Assembly (NCBI RefSeq): GCF_000157895.3
Contig: NC_022663.1
Coordinates: forward strand, 1,612,001-1,676,000
Direction: 5' to 3'
DNA from: Mycobacterium kansasii ATCC 12478
Lineage (GTDB): Bacteria > Actinomycetota > Actinomycetes > Mycobacteriales > Mycobacteriaceae
DNA length: 64,000 nt
In this document: positions 23,964 through 33,936 of the stretch, one piece after another
Layout: the number at the start of each line of letters is the position of its first letter
Position numbering within the stretch: the stretch's first letter is position 1
Made by a program: the position numbers and the translations under genes
Notes under the pieces: generated by a model
What the model saw: only the letters and a program-made list of their open reading frames with translations
Databases searched by the model: none
What the model was told of the DNA's origin: nothing

Positions 23964-26780
23964 GTGGAGCCTGGTCGTGACCTGCACTCCCGCGCCTTCG
24001 CCGGCGAATGGCGACGGTATCAGCAGCAGGCATTGGACGCGTTCGACGCCGATGTCGCCAGGGGCGACAACCGGTCGTATCTGGTGCTGCCCCCGGGCGC
24101 CGGAAAGACGATGATCGGGCTGGAAGCCGCGCGCCGGGTGGGCCGGCGCACCTTGGTGCTGGTTCCCAACACGGCGGTGCAGGCGCAGTGGGCTGCAGCG
24201 TGGGACACCAGGTTTTCGCCACCCGACCCGTCGGCGCCGGGCTGCGGAACCGATCGGGCCTTGACGGCGGCGATGAACGTGCTGACGTATCAGTCGCTGG
24301 CGGTCATCGACGGCGAAACGGATGCCACGGTGCGGCGGGCGATCCTGCGCACCCGGGACCGCCAAGCCCTGTTGGGCCTGCTGCACCCCAACGGCAGGGC
24401 ATTGATCGAGCGGGCCGCATCGTTGGGACCGTGGACGCTGGTGCTCGACGAGTGTCATCACCTGCTGGCGACGTGGGGGGCGCTGGTCGGGGCGTTGCTG
24501 TCGGTGCTGGGGCCACGGACGGCGCTGATCGGGCTGACCGCGACCCCGGCGACCGCGCTCACCGAATGGCAGCGCGCCCTGCATGACGAGCTGTTCGGCA
24601 CGGCCGATTTCGTCGTCCCGACACCCGCCCTGGTCAAAGAGGGCGACCTGGCCCCCTATCAAGAGCTGGTCTACCTGACCGGACCAACCCCGGAAGAACA
24701 GGCCTGGATGGCGACCGAACGCGCTCGCTTCGCCGATCTCATGCTGGCGCTCGTCGACCAACAAGTGGGCAGCTTGTCGCTGGCCGCCTGGCTGCGGACC
24801 CGGATCGTGGACCGGTCGACACGCGACGGCAACCAGATCGCGTGGTCGACGTTCGAGCGCGCCGAACCCGCCCTTGCCGCGAGCGGGTTGCGCTTTGCCT
24901 TCGACGGCCTCATCCCGCTGCCCGACGGCGCCCGCCTGCGCGAGCAGCACCGGGTTACGCCCGACGCCCACGATTGGGTCACCGTATTGACCGACTTCGC
25001 CGTCGGCCACCTGCAAGACAGCGGCGATCCGCGTGATGCGCAGGCGCTGACCGCGATCAAACGGGTGTTGCCCGGCCTCGGTTACCGGCTCACCAGTCGC
25101 GGGGTGCGAGTCGCGACCTCACCGGTGGACCGGGTGTGCGCGCTGTCGGAGTCCAAGGTGGCGGCGACGACACACATCCTCGATGCCGAGGACACCGCGC
25201 TGGGGGCGCGGTTGCGGGCCCTGGTGCTGTGCGACTTCGAATCGATGACCGGCACGCTCCCCACGTCGCTGAAGGGAGCGCCCGTCAACGACCTGTCCGG
25301 GTCGGCGCAGCTGGTCACCGCGATGCTTGCCGCGTCCGACACTCGGCGCGGTACCCCGCTGCGCCCCCTGCTGGTGACGGGTCAAACCTTCGCCTGTCCT
25401 GCCGCGATCGAAGACGACCTGATCGCCTTCTGTGCCGCCCGGGGCGCGCTCGTGCGCACCGAGGCGCTGCAGGCCCATCCCGGGTTGCGGATCGTGCGCG
25501 GCATCGGCAACTTCGGCCCCCGCACCTGGGTCACGCTGGCCACGGAATACTTCATGACCGGACGCGCCCGCGTGCTGGTCGGCACCCGCGCCCTGCTGGG
25601 CGAGGGATGGGACTGCGCCGCGGTCAACGTCACCGTCGACCTGACCAGTGCGACAACCCCGGGAGCGATCACCCAGATGCGCGGCCGGGCACTCCGCAGA
25701 GATCCCGCCGACGCCGACAAGGTGGCCGACAACTGGTCGGTGTGCTGCATCAGTCCCGACCATCCGCGCGGTGACGCCGACTACCTGCGGCTGGTGCGCA
25801 AACACGACGCGTACTTCGCGGCGAGTCCGCAAGGGCTGATCGAGTCGGGGGTGACCCATTGCGATCCCCGCCTGTCGCCTTACGGCCCGCCACCGGACGA
25901 TGCCGGCGTCACCGCCCGAGCGCTGCAGCGCGTCGCCGAACGCGGCCGGGCCCGGGCGTGGTGGCGGATCGGTGAGCCCTATCAGGGAACCGATGTGGCA
26001 ACCATCCGCATCCGATCCCAGCGCTCCCCGGGTATCGCCGCACCCGGCATCCCGGCGTCGGCGTTGGTCCCGTCGTTGCCGGGTCGGCGCAGTCCGCTGC
26101 GGGCGGCCAGGGCCGCCGCCGCCGGCGTGTCCCTGGCCGGCGCGGCCGGCGGCGCCGCGTTCGCCGGCACCAGCCTTGGCCCGCTGGCCGGTGCCACCAC
26201 GGCCGGAGCCGTCATCGCGACCAGCGCTGGCGTGCTCGTCGTTGCTGCCGGAGCCGAAAGCCGTCGCCTGGCCCACGCGCCCAACGCACTCGAGCAGCTG
26301 GCCGCCGCCGTCGCGGACGCGCTGCGGGCCGCCGGCGGCGCCGACCGCGGATCCGACGCGCTGCGAATCACCGTGGATCCCGACGGCTGGATCCGCTGCG
26401 AACTCGGCGGGGTGCCCACCGAGCAGTCGCAGCGGTTCACCGCCGCCCTCGACGAGCTACTCGCCCCGCTGACCGAACCGCGCTACCTCATCGGGCGCAA
26501 GATCCTCACCCCGCCCACCGGACGGGTCGCCCGGGGCCTGTTCGCGGCCCGCGCCGTGATCGGCGTGCCGCTGCCCGGCGCCGTCGCCTGGCACGGGGTG
26601 CCGCAGTGGTTCGCCCGCCGCAAGGACCGACTGGAATGTCTGCTGCAGTCATGGCGCCAGCACATCGGTCCGCCACGGCACCTGCGAGCCGACTCCCCCG
26701 AGGGCCAGGCCATCCTCGAGCTGTTCCGCGGCGACAACCCCCTCGCACTCACCACCCAGCTGCGCACCACCTGGCGGTGA
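23964..26780 (+). CDS. SF2 DEAD/DEAH-type helicase-like protein (Rv1179c-like)
   Basis: A 938-residue protein, the size of Rv1179c. Residues 1-600 are a superfamily 2 helicase core: Walker A PPGAGKT at 43-49, DECH at 162-165, GLTATPA as motif III, a VGTRALLGEGWD motif V region and QMRGRALRR as motif VI near 571. A long insertion separates the two RecA-like lobes (~200-430). After the core, residues ~720-766 form an Ala/Gly-rich hydrophobic stretch that could span or insert in a membrane, followed by ~170 residues of unknown fold. The function is not known; it could be a nucleic-acid translocase tied to the membrane. GTG start. Confidence 0.75.
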   Translation: MEPGRDLHSRAFAGEWRRYQQQALDAFDADVARGDNRSYLVLPPGAGKTMIGLEAARRVGRRTLVLVPNTAVQAQWAAAWDTRFSPPDPSAPGCGTDRALTAAMNVLTYQSLAVIDGETDATVRRAILRTRDRQALLGLLHPNGRALIERAASLGPWTLVLDECHHLLATWGALVGALLSVLGPRTALIGLTATPATALTEWQRALHDELFGTADFVVPTPALVKEGDLAPYQELVYLTGPTPEEQAWMATERARFADLMLALVDQQVGSLSLAAWLRTRIVDRSTRDGNQIAWSTFERAEPALAASGLRFAFDGLIPLPDGARLREQHRVTPDAHDWVTVLTDFAVGHLQDSGDPRDAQALTAIKRVLPGLGYRLTSRGVRVATSPVDRVCALSESKVAATTHILDAEDTALGARLRALVLCDFESMTGTLPTSLKGAPVNDLSGSAQLVTAMLAASDTRRGTPLRPLLVTGQTFACPAAIEDDLIAFCAARGALVRTEALQAHPGLRIVRGIGNFGPRTWVTLATEYFMTGRARVLVGTRALLGEGWDCAAVNVTVDLTSATTPGAITQMRGRALRRDPADADKVADNWSVCCISPDHPRGDADYLRLVRKHDAYFAASPQGLIESGVTHCDPRLSPYGPPPDDAGVTARALQRVAERGRARAWWRIGEPYQGTDVATIRIRSQRSPGIAAPGIPASALVPSLPGRRSPLRAARAAAAGVSLAGAAGGAAFAGTSLGPLAGATTAGAVIATSAGVLVVAAGAESRRLAHAPNALEQLAAAVADALRAAGGADRGSDALRITVDPDGWIRCELGGVPTEQSQRFTAALDELLAPLTEPRYLIGRKILTPPTGRVARGLFAARAVIGVPLPGAVAWHGVPQWFARRKDRLECLLQSWRQHIGPPRHLRADSPEGQAILELFRGDNPLALTTQLRTTWR

Positions 26781-26786
26781 GCCCGC

Positions 26787-27881
26787 TCAACTGAGCCGCC
26801 GTATCGCGGCGGCGATGCGGTCGTCGGTAGCGGTCAACGCGACCCGCACGTGCTGCCCACCGCGCGGTCCGTAGAAATCACCGGGGGCCACCAGGATGCC
26901 GCGCTCGGCCAGCCACGCGACCGTGTCGTGGCACGGCTCGCCGCGGGTGGCCCAGAGGTACAGGCCGGCCTCGGAGTGGTCGACGGCGAAACCCGCCGAG
27001 CGCAGGGCCGGCAGCAGTGCGGCACGCCGGTTCGCGTACCGCTGCCGCTGCTGCTTTTCGTGATCGTCGTCGTCCAGGGCGGCCACCATGGCGGCCTGCA
27101 CGGGTGTGGGCACCATCATTCCGGCGTGCTTGCGCACGGCCAGCAATTCGGCGACCAATGTCGCATCGCCGGCGACCAAACCGGCCCGGTAGCCGGCCAG
27201 TGACGACGTCTTCGACAACGAATGCACCGCAAGCAAACCGCTATGGTCGCCGTCGCACACCTCGGGATGCAGCACCGACAGCGGTCCCGGATAGTCGACA
27301 TCCCACGCCAAACCCAGGTAGCACTCGTCGGAAGCCACCAGCACGCCTCTGTCGCGGGCCCACCCGACGACCTTGCGCAAATGATCGAGTCCGAGAACCC
27401 GTCCGGTGGGGTTGCTCGGGGAGTTCAGATACAGCAGCGCCGGGGTTTGCGGTCCGAGCTGGGTCAGTGAGTCGGCTCGCAGCACCTGCGCCCGGGCCAG
27501 CCGGGCACCGACGTCGTAGGTCGGGTACGCCAGCTCGGGCACCACCACCACGTCGCGCGGACCCAGACCCAGCAGCGTCGGCAACCAGGCGATGAGCTCT
27601 TTGCTGCCGATCACCGGCAAGACCGCCGACTCGGCCAGGCCGGTGATGCCGTAGCGGCGGGCCAGCGCCGAAACCGCGGCCGCACGCAGCCGCGCGGTCC
27701 CCGCGGTGGCGGGGTATCCCGGCGCGGAACCGGCGGCCGCCAGCGCTTCCCGGATGAGCGGCGCGACCGGGTCCACCGGGGTACCGACAGACAGGTCGAC
27801 CATGCCGTCCGGGTGGGCGGCGGCCCGCGCCTTCGCGTCGGCCAGCGTGTCCCACGGAAAATCCGGCAGGGACGCCGACAC
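26787..27881 (-). CDS. dapC: PLP-dependent aminotransferase (DapC-like)
   Basis: A 364-residue class I/II aminotransferase, likely N-succinyl-diaminopimelate aminotransferase of lysine/peptidoglycan synthesis by similarity to Rv1178. SNPTGR is the PLP-contact segment and HSLSKTSSLAGYRAG contains the Schiff-base lysine. GTG at 27881 chosen: the upstream frame is poor coding sequence overlapping fdxC, and this start leaves 32 bases after fdxC. The pairing with fdxC is conserved in mycobacteria. Confidence 0.82.
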   Translation of the reverse strand: MSASLPDFPWDTLADAKARAAAHPDGMVDLSVGTPVDPVAPLIREALAAAGSAPGYPATAGTARLRAAAVSALARRYGITGLAESAVLPVIGSKELIAWLPTLLGLGPRDVVVVPELAYPTYDVGARLARAQVLRADSLTQLGPQTPALLYLNSPSNPTGRVLGLDHLRKVVGWARDRGVLVASDECYLGLAWDVDYPGPLSVLHPEVCDGDHSGLLAVHSLSKTSSLAGYRAGLVAGDATLVAELLAVRKHAGMMVPTPVQAAMVAALDDDDHEKQQRQRYANRRAALLPALRSAGFAVDHSEAGLYLWATRGEPCHDTVAWLAERGILVAPGDFYGPRGGQHVRVALTATDDRIAAAIRRLS

Positions 27882-27913
27882 CCGGCGGCCAGGGTGCGGA
27901 GCTGCGAACCTGG

Positions 27914-28240
27914 TCAGTCTTCTTCGCCCTGCGGCGGCAGATCCTTGACCACCTGCGGGTCGTGCTCGGTCATCCCGACCTTGGCCGCGCCGCCCGGCGA
28001 ACCGAGCTCGTCGAAGAAGTCGGCGTTGATCTGCGTGTACTGGGTCCACTGGTCGGGCACGTCGTCTTCGTAGTAGATCGCTTCGACCGGGCAGACCGGT
28101 TCACAGGCGCCACAGTCGACACATTCGTCGGGGTGGATGTAGAGCATCCGGGCACCCTCGTAAATGCAGTCGACCGGGCACTCCTCGATGCATGCCTTGT
28201 CCTTGATGTCGACGCAAGGCTCGGCGATCACGTATGTCAC
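27914..28240 (-). CDS. fdxC: 7Fe-8S ferredoxin FdxC
   Basis: A 108-residue ferredoxin. Cysteines 9, 17, 21, 25, 40, 43, 46 and 50 are arranged for one 3Fe-4S and one 4Fe-4S cluster, and the acidic C-terminal extension is typical of mycobacterial FdxC (Rv1177). It carries electrons to redox partners in the cytosol. Divergent from fadH across 286 bases. Confidence 0.93.
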   Translation of the reverse strand: MTYVIAEPCVDIKDKACIEECPVDCIYEGARMLYIHPDECVDCGACEPVCPVEAIYYEDDVPDQWTQYTQINADFFDELGSPGGAAKVGMTEHDPQVVKDLPPQGEED

Positions 28241-28526
28241 GGACGTCTCCTCAACGTGTACTTCAGCTACTGCTGGCTACTGCTCGGCTTGCTCAGTTGT
28301 GGGGCTGCTGCTTGCCTTCGGCGGATTCCGGGCCGCTGATCGGCGAAGCGTTCGGTTACTGATACTAGACGTTGCACATACACGTCAACCAACTGGCACG
28401 CCGGTCAGCATGCGCCACGCTGCACAGCGCCGAGGTGACATTTATGCTGCCCCGGTGGGCTGGCCCACACGATCGTCGCCGCCGACAACCGGCTCGACGA
28501 GTACCTCGACGACCGCAGGAGAACCC

Positions 28527-30551
28527 GTGACGAGCCAGTACCCGAATTTGTTGTCGCCGTTAGACCTCGGTTTCACCTCGCTGCGCAACCGGGTGGTCAT
28601 GGGTTCGATGCACACCGGCCTGGAAGACCGGGCGGGTAGTATCGACCGGCTCGCCGAGTACTTCGCCGAACGCGCCCGCGGCGGCGTCGGACTGATCGTC
28701 ACCGGCGGCTACGCCCCCAACCGCACGGGCTGGCTGCTGCCGTTCGCCTCGGAGCTGGTCTCGACGGCGCAAGCCCGCAGGCACCGCCGGATCACCAGCG
28801 CCGTCCATGATGCGGGCGCCAAGATCCTGTTGCAGATCCTGCACGCCGGACGCTATGCCTACCACCCGTTTTCGGTCAGCGCGTCGTCGATCAAGGCTCC
28901 CATCAACCCGTTTCGGCCCCGGGCGCTGTCGACGCGCGGTGTCAAGTCCACCATCGCGGATTTCGTGCGGTGCGCGTGGCTGGCCCGCGAAGCCGGCTAC
29001 GACGGTGTCGAAATCATGGGCAGCGAAGGGTATCTGCTCAACCAGTTCCTGGCACCGCGCACCAACAAGCGCACCGATTCCTGGGGCGGCTCAGCGGCCA
29101 ACCGCCGGCGGTTCCCGGTGGAGATTGTGCGACGCACCCGCGCCGCGGTGGGTGCCGACTTCATCATCTGTTACCGGATGTCGATGGCCGACTACGTCGA
29201 GCATGGCCAAAGCTGGGACGAAATCCTTGCGCTGGCAACCGAAGTGGAAGCTGCCGGCGCGACCCTGATCAACTCCGGATTCGGCTGGCACGAGGCTCGG
29301 GTGCCAACCATCGTCACCTCCGTGCCCAACAGCGCGTTCGTCGACATCAGCAGCGCCATCGCCGAACACGTCGGCATCCCGGTTGCGGCGTCCAACCGGA
29401 TCAACATGCCGCAGGCCGCCGAACACATTCTGGCCGAGACCCCGGTGCGGTTGATTTCGATGGCCCGCCCGCTGTTGAGCGACCCGGAATGGGTGGCCAA
29501 GGCGGAGTCGGGCCGAGCCGCGGAAATCAACACCTGCATCGCCTGCAACCAGGCCTGCCTGGACCACGCATTCGCCAAGAAAGCGGTGTCGTGCCTGCTG
29601 AATCCGCGGGCGGGGCACGAGACCACGTTGGTGTTGTCGCCGACGCGGCGCGCCCGCTCGGTGGCCGTGGTCGGCGCCGGTCCCGCCGGTTTGGCGGCAG
29701 CGGTCAACGCCGCCGCGCGGGGCCACCGCGTCACGCTGTTCGAGATCAACGACTTCATCGGCGGACAGTTCGACCTGGCCCGCCGTATCCCGGGCAAAGA
29801 GGAGTTCGGCGAAACGATCCGCTACTTCTCGACGATGCTCGACAAGCACGGCGTCACGGTCCGGCTGGGCACCCGGGTAACCGCCGACAAGCTGACGGGC
29901 TACGACGTTGTCGTCCTGGCAACCGGTGTAGTGCCGCGCATTCCGGCCATTCCCGGGATCGACCACCCGCGGGTACTGACCTATGCCGAGGCGATCACCG
30001 GCGCCAAGCCGGTCGGGAAGGCCGTGGCCGTGATCGGCGCCGGAGGCATCGGGTTCGACGTCACCGAACTCCTGGTCACCCAGCATTCGCCAGCCCTGAA
30101 CCTCAAGCTATGGAAAGAGGAGTGGGGCGCCGCGAACCCGACGGAAGCCCGGGGAGCGCTGACCACGCCGCGCCCGGCCCCGCCGGCGCGCGAGGTTTAC
30201 CTGCTGCAGCGCACCAAAGGTCCGCAGGGCACGCGGCTCGGCAAGACCAGCGGATGGGTACACCGGGCATCGGTTCGGGCCAAAAGTGTCCACCAGCTTT
30301 CCGGGGTGAACTACGAGCGGATCGGCGACGACGGCCTGCAGATCAGCTTCGGCGCGCACCGGCAGCGGCCCCGGGTGCTGGCAGTGGACACCGTGGTGGT
30401 CTGCGCCGGCCAGGAGCCGGTCCGGGATCTGGAGGCCGCGCTACGACGCGGCGGTGTCGACCCGCACATCATCGGCGGTGCGGCGGTCACCGCGGAGCTG
30501 GACGCCAAGCGCGCCATCAAGCAGGGCACCGAGCTTGCCGCCCGACTGTGA
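28527..30551 (+). CDS. fadH: NADPH-dependent 2,4-dienoyl-CoA reductase
   Basis: A 674-residue enzyme, the length of FadH (Rv1175c). The N-terminal OYE-like TIM barrel binds FMN; CIACNQACLDHAFAKK followed by SCLLNP gives the cysteine set for a 4Fe-4S cluster (about residues 345-370); the C-terminal half has Rossmann motifs VVGAGPAGLAAA and VIGAGGIGFD for FAD and NADPH. It reduces 2,4-dienoyl-CoA during oxidation of polyunsaturated fatty acids. GTG at 28527 chosen to match family length with GCAGGAGAA upstream. Confidence 0.92.
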   Translation: MTSQYPNLLSPLDLGFTSLRNRVVMGSMHTGLEDRAGSIDRLAEYFAERARGGVGLIVTGGYAPNRTGWLLPFASELVSTAQARRHRRITSAVHDAGAKILLQILHAGRYAYHPFSVSASSIKAPINPFRPRALSTRGVKSTIADFVRCAWLAREAGYDGVEIMGSEGYLLNQFLAPRTNKRTDSWGGSAANRRRFPVEIVRRTRAAVGADFIICYRMSMADYVEHGQSWDEILALATEVEAAGATLINSGFGWHEARVPTIVTSVPNSAFVDISSAIAEHVGIPVAASNRINMPQAAEHILAETPVRLISMARPLLSDPEWVAKAESGRAAEINTCIACNQACLDHAFAKKAVSCLLNPRAGHETTLVLSPTRRARSVAVVGAGPAGLAAAVNAAARGHRVTLFEINDFIGGQFDLARRIPGKEEFGETIRYFSTMLDKHGVTVRLGTRVTADKLTGYDVVVLATGVVPRIPAIPGIDHPRVLTYAEAITGAKPVGKAVAVIGAGGIGFDVTELLVTQHSPALNLKLWKEEWGAANPTEARGALTTPRPAPPAREVYLLQRTKGPQGTRLGKTSGWVHRASVRAKSVHQLSGVNYERIGDDGLQISFGAHRQRPRVLAVDTVVVCAGQEPVRDLEAALRRGGVDPHIIGGAAVTAELDAKRAIKQGTELAARL

Positions 30552-30769
30552 CCGGCAGGGATCGGATGGGGTTCGATTTCACTGAGCGTGAAATCACCGT
30601 CATTATGGCGCTGACCTGCGGATAGTCACGCGAGGAAGGATCTTCTCGATAAGACGTTTGATATGAGTTGGCCCACGGAGGCTGCTAACCTTGACCGAAG
30701 ACGGCAACCCGCTGGGCAGACGCCGTCGACGTCTTGTTGGCGGTGCAATAACTGGGAAGGTGTCCGAAC

Positions 30770-31102
30770 ATGAGGCTGTCGTTGAAGGGACTGACTGTCG
30801 CCGCCGGCGCGTTGGCATTGTCGCTGACCGCTGGCGCCGGAGTCGCGTCCGCAGATCCGCTGGACGCGGTCATCAACACCACTTGTAACTACGGTCAGGT
30901 GATGGCGGCGCTGAACGCCACCGACCCGGGAGCCGCTGCGCAGTTCAACGCCTCGCCGATCGCGCAGGGCTGGCTGCATTCGTTCCTGGCCTCACCGCCG
31001 CCGCGGCGTGCGCAGATGGCCGCGCAGGTGCAGGCAATGCCGGGGGCTGCGCAATACGTCGGGCTGGTCGAGTCGGTCGCGGCGTCCTGCAACAACTACT
31101 GA
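30770..31102 (+). CDS. TB8.4: Secreted low-molecular-weight antigen TB8.4
   Basis: A 110-residue exported protein matching the T-cell antigen family of Rv1174c. Signal peptide of about 28 residues ending GVASA before DPLDAV; the mature part has two cysteines (NTTCNYGQV and AASCNNY) probably joined by a disulfide. A haem-binding-fold-like helical domain is typical of the family. GGGAAGG lies just before the ATG. Its function is not established. Confidence 0.9.
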   Translation: MRLSLKGLTVAAGALALSLTAGAGVASADPLDAVINTTCNYGQVMAALNATDPGAAAQFNASPIAQGWLHSFLASPPPRRAQMAAQVQAMPGAAQYVGLVESVAASCNNY

Positions 31103-31112
31103 TTCTGAGCTT

Positions 31113-31169
31113 GCGGGCGTAGCGCCACGCAAGACTCCCATTCGGGGATCTTGCGTGCGTTACGCCCGC
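31113..31169. terminator. Long inverted repeat between convergent TB8.4 and fbiC
   Basis: GCGGGCGTAGCGCCACGCAAGA (31113-31134, 22 bases with one bulge) pairs with its near-complement at 31149-31169 across a 14-base loop. It stands between converging genes and covers the fbiC stop codon, so it is a likely bidirectional terminator; it lacks a U-run, as usual in mycobacteria. Confidence 0.75.
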
Positions 31170-33754
31170 GCTCTTATGCGCTCTTGTGCGGCCGGCGACG
31201 CGTAGGTCGTGGTGCGCTGGCGCGCTGGCCGGCCTATCCCCGCGGCGATGGCCACCATCTCGGCGACGGTCTTGGCCGAACCGTGTTCGGAGCCGGCCAT
31301 CCGCGAGATCGTCTCCTCCATCAGCGTGCCGCCCAGGTCGTTGGCGCCGCCGTTGAGCATTGTCTGCGTGCCTTGGTCCCCGAGCTTCACCCAACTGGTC
31401 TGAATGTGGGCGATGCGGCCGTGCAGCATGATCCGCGCCAGTGCGTGCACCGCCCGGTTGTCGCGCTGCGTGGGCCCGGGTCGCGCCGCCCCCGCCAGAT
31501 ACAACGGTGAATTCTGGTGGACAAAGGGCAGCGGCACGAACTCGGTGAAGCCGCCGGTGCGGTCTTGGATATCACGCAGCACGTTGAGGTGGGCGATCCA
31601 GTGCCGGGGGGTGTCGACGTGCCCGTACATCATGGTCGACGACGACCGTAGCCCCACTTCGTGCGCGGTGGTCACGATCTCGACCCACAGCGACGTCGGC
31701 AACTTGCCCTTGGTCAGCACCCAGCGCACCTCGTCGTCGAGAATCTCGGCCGCGGTGCCGGGAATGGTGCCCAGCCCGGCCTCACGCAGGCTGATCAGCC
31801 ACTCGCGAATGCTCAGCCCGCTCTTGGTCACGCCGTTGGCGATCTCCATCGGAGAAAACGCGTGCACATGCATTTCCGGCACCCGGGCCTTGACTGCGCG
31901 CACCAGATCGGCGTAGCCGGTGACCGGCAGCTCCGGATCGATGCCGCCCTGCATGCACACCTCGGTGGCACCGGCGACGTGAGCCTCCCAGGCGCGGTCG
32001 GCGACTTCGTCGACCGACAGCGAATACGCGTCGGCATCACCCTTTCGCTGGGCGAAGGCACAGAACCGGCAGCCGGTGTAGCAGATATTGGTGAAGTTGA
32101 TGTTGCGGTTGACCACAAACGTCACATCATCGCCGACGGCATCGCGGCGCAACGAATCCGCTACCGCGGCAACAGCTTCCAGTGCTGGACCGTCGGCGGT
32201 GGCCAAGGCGAGGTATTCCTCGTCGCTGCAGCGGGCGGGGTCCCGTTCCGCCGAGCGCAGTGCGGCAAGGACATCGGTGTCGATGCGTTCGGGAGCACGA
32301 GCCGCCAGATCGTGCACCTGCGAACGGATGGATTCCCAGTCGCCGAAGGCGCTGTCGAGGTCACTGCGAGCTTCGGTGCTACGGCCCTCGGTGTCGATCG
32401 CCGCGTTGAGATCCACCCGGCCGGCAGAAGCCATGTCGTCGGGCTCCTGCCACGGCATGCCCACCGGCTTGACGTCACGCGCGAAGCCGGTCGCCGGATC
32501 GGCAAGGGCCGCAACATGTCTGCGCACCCGCGGGTCGATCCAGGCCGCGCCCGCCTGCACATACCTGGGTTGTGCGGTCAGCCGCTGCACCAAATCGTAG
32601 CCGGCCTCCGAGGTGACGGCGGCCAAGTCTTCCAACGCGGGCCAGGGCCGTTCCGGGTTGACGTGGTCGGGCGTCAGCGGGGATACGCCGCCCCAGTCGT
32701 CGACACCGGCGGCGATCAGCGCCAGGCAGTCGTCCCGGGACACCAGGTTCGGTGGCGCCTGAATGCGCATGCCGGGGCCGAGAACCAGCCGCGCGACCGC
32801 CACCGTCGCCAGGTAGTCGTCGACCCCGGTGTCGGGAACCGCAGCCATGGCGGTGTGCTTCTTGGCCCGGAAGTTCTGCACGATCACTTCCTGAACATGG
32901 CCGAACTCCTTGTGCGCCTTGCGAATCGCATGCAAGGTATCGGCGCGTTCGGTCAGCGTCTCGCCGATGCCGACCAGCAGGCCGGTGGTGAACGGGATGG
33001 AGAGCCGGCCGGCGTCGGTCAGCGCGCGCAGCCGCACCGCAGGGTCTTTGTCCGGGCTGCCGTAATGGGCCAGGCCCTTCGTTTCGAACAACCTCCGCGA
33101 TGTCGTTTCCAGCATCATGCCCATCGACGGCGCGACCGGCTTGAGCCGCGACATCTCCGACCAGCTCATCACCCCGGGGTTGAGGTGCGGAAGCAGGCCG
33201 GTTTCTTCTAGCACCCGTATCGCCATCGCGCGCACGTAGGACAGCGTGGAGTCGTAGCCGCGTTCGTCGAGCCACTCCCGCGCCTCCGGCCAGCGATCCT
33301 CCGGACGGTCCCCGAGTGTGAATAATGCTTCCTTGCAACCCAATTCGGCTCCGCGCCGAGCCACGTCGAGGATCTCGCCGGGGTCCAGGTACATCCCGGC
33401 GCCGTGGGCGCGCAGCTTGCCCGGAACGGTGACGAACGTGCAGTAGTGGCAGGTGTCGCGGCAAAGATGGGTGACGGGGATGAAGACCTTGCGCGAGTAG
33501 GTGATCGGCAGCCGGCCCCCCGTGCCGCGCCGCCCGGCCGACTCCAGACCCGCGTCGCGTACCCGTGCCGCGCTGGCACACAGGTCGGCCAGTTCCGCGC
33601 CGCGCGCCGCCATCGCGACGGCCGCCTCGTCGAGATTCAGCGAGACCCCGTCACGAGCCCGCCGCAGCACCCGCCGCAGCGCCGACGCATCTGGTCTGGG
33701 CGGCACCACGGGGTGAGGCAGAGCTGTGGACTCCTGGCGCGAAGTCAGTGGCAC
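31160..33754 (-). CDS. fbiC: F420 biosynthesis FO synthase
   Basis: An 864-residue bifunctional radical SAM enzyme making FO, the deazaflavin core of coenzyme F420, from tyrosine and a ribityl-uracil. The CofG half has CRDTCHYC (cysteines 98, 102, 105) and the CofH half CYTGCRFC near residue 556, the two 4Fe-4S radical-SAM motifs. Full length compared with Rv1173. GTG start. F420 is used by the Rv1155-type protein encoded at the other end of the window. Confidence 0.95.
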   Translation of the reverse strand: MPLTSRQESTALPHPVVPPRPDASALRRVLRRARDGVSLNLDEAAVAMAARGAELADLCASAARVRDAGLESAGRRGTGGRLPITYSRKVFIPVTHLCRDTCHYCTFVTVPGKLRAHGAGMYLDPGEILDVARRGAELGCKEALFTLGDRPEDRWPEAREWLDERGYDSTLSYVRAMAIRVLEETGLLPHLNPGVMSWSEMSRLKPVAPSMGMMLETTSRRLFETKGLAHYGSPDKDPAVRLRALTDAGRLSIPFTTGLLVGIGETLTERADTLHAIRKAHKEFGHVQEVIVQNFRAKKHTAMAAVPDTGVDDYLATVAVARLVLGPGMRIQAPPNLVSRDDCLALIAAGVDDWGGVSPLTPDHVNPERPWPALEDLAAVTSEAGYDLVQRLTAQPRYVQAGAAWIDPRVRRHVAALADPATGFARDVKPVGMPWQEPDDMASAGRVDLNAAIDTEGRSTEARSDLDSAFGDWESIRSQVHDLAARAPERIDTDVLAALRSAERDPARCSDEEYLALATADGPALEAVAAVADSLRRDAVGDDVTFVVNRNINFTNICYTGCRFCAFAQRKGDADAYSLSVDEVADRAWEAHVAGATEVCMQGGIDPELPVTGYADLVRAVKARVPEMHVHAFSPMEIANGVTKSGLSIREWLISLREAGLGTIPGTAAEILDDEVRWVLTKGKLPTSLWVEIVTTAHEVGLRSSSTMMYGHVDTPRHWIAHLNVLRDIQDRTGGFTEFVPLPFVHQNSPLYLAGAARPGPTQRDNRAVHALARIMLHGRIAHIQTSWVKLGDQGTQTMLNGGANDLGGTLMEETISRMAGSEHGSAKTVAEMVAIAAGIGRPARQRTTTYASPAAQERIRARA

Positions 33755-33936
33755 GTTGGTACAACTTCCGTCCGCGCGTCAACGGTCCGAAACTCGGCGG
33801 GTGCCATATTCGCAACAGTAGCGGCAGGACCGGGCCCGCCACTGACCGGCCTGGCTGCGTCTTGGCCGATCCACCACGATGAGCACCCGATCGAGATACG
33901 CTAGCCAGACCACGGTGGAACGGGGGTGCAGACGCG

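Noticed and set aside
30552..30769. An additional small gene before TB8.4
   Set aside because: Frames are short, lack a start with ribosome binding site, and the region is sufficient only for the TB8.4 promoter.
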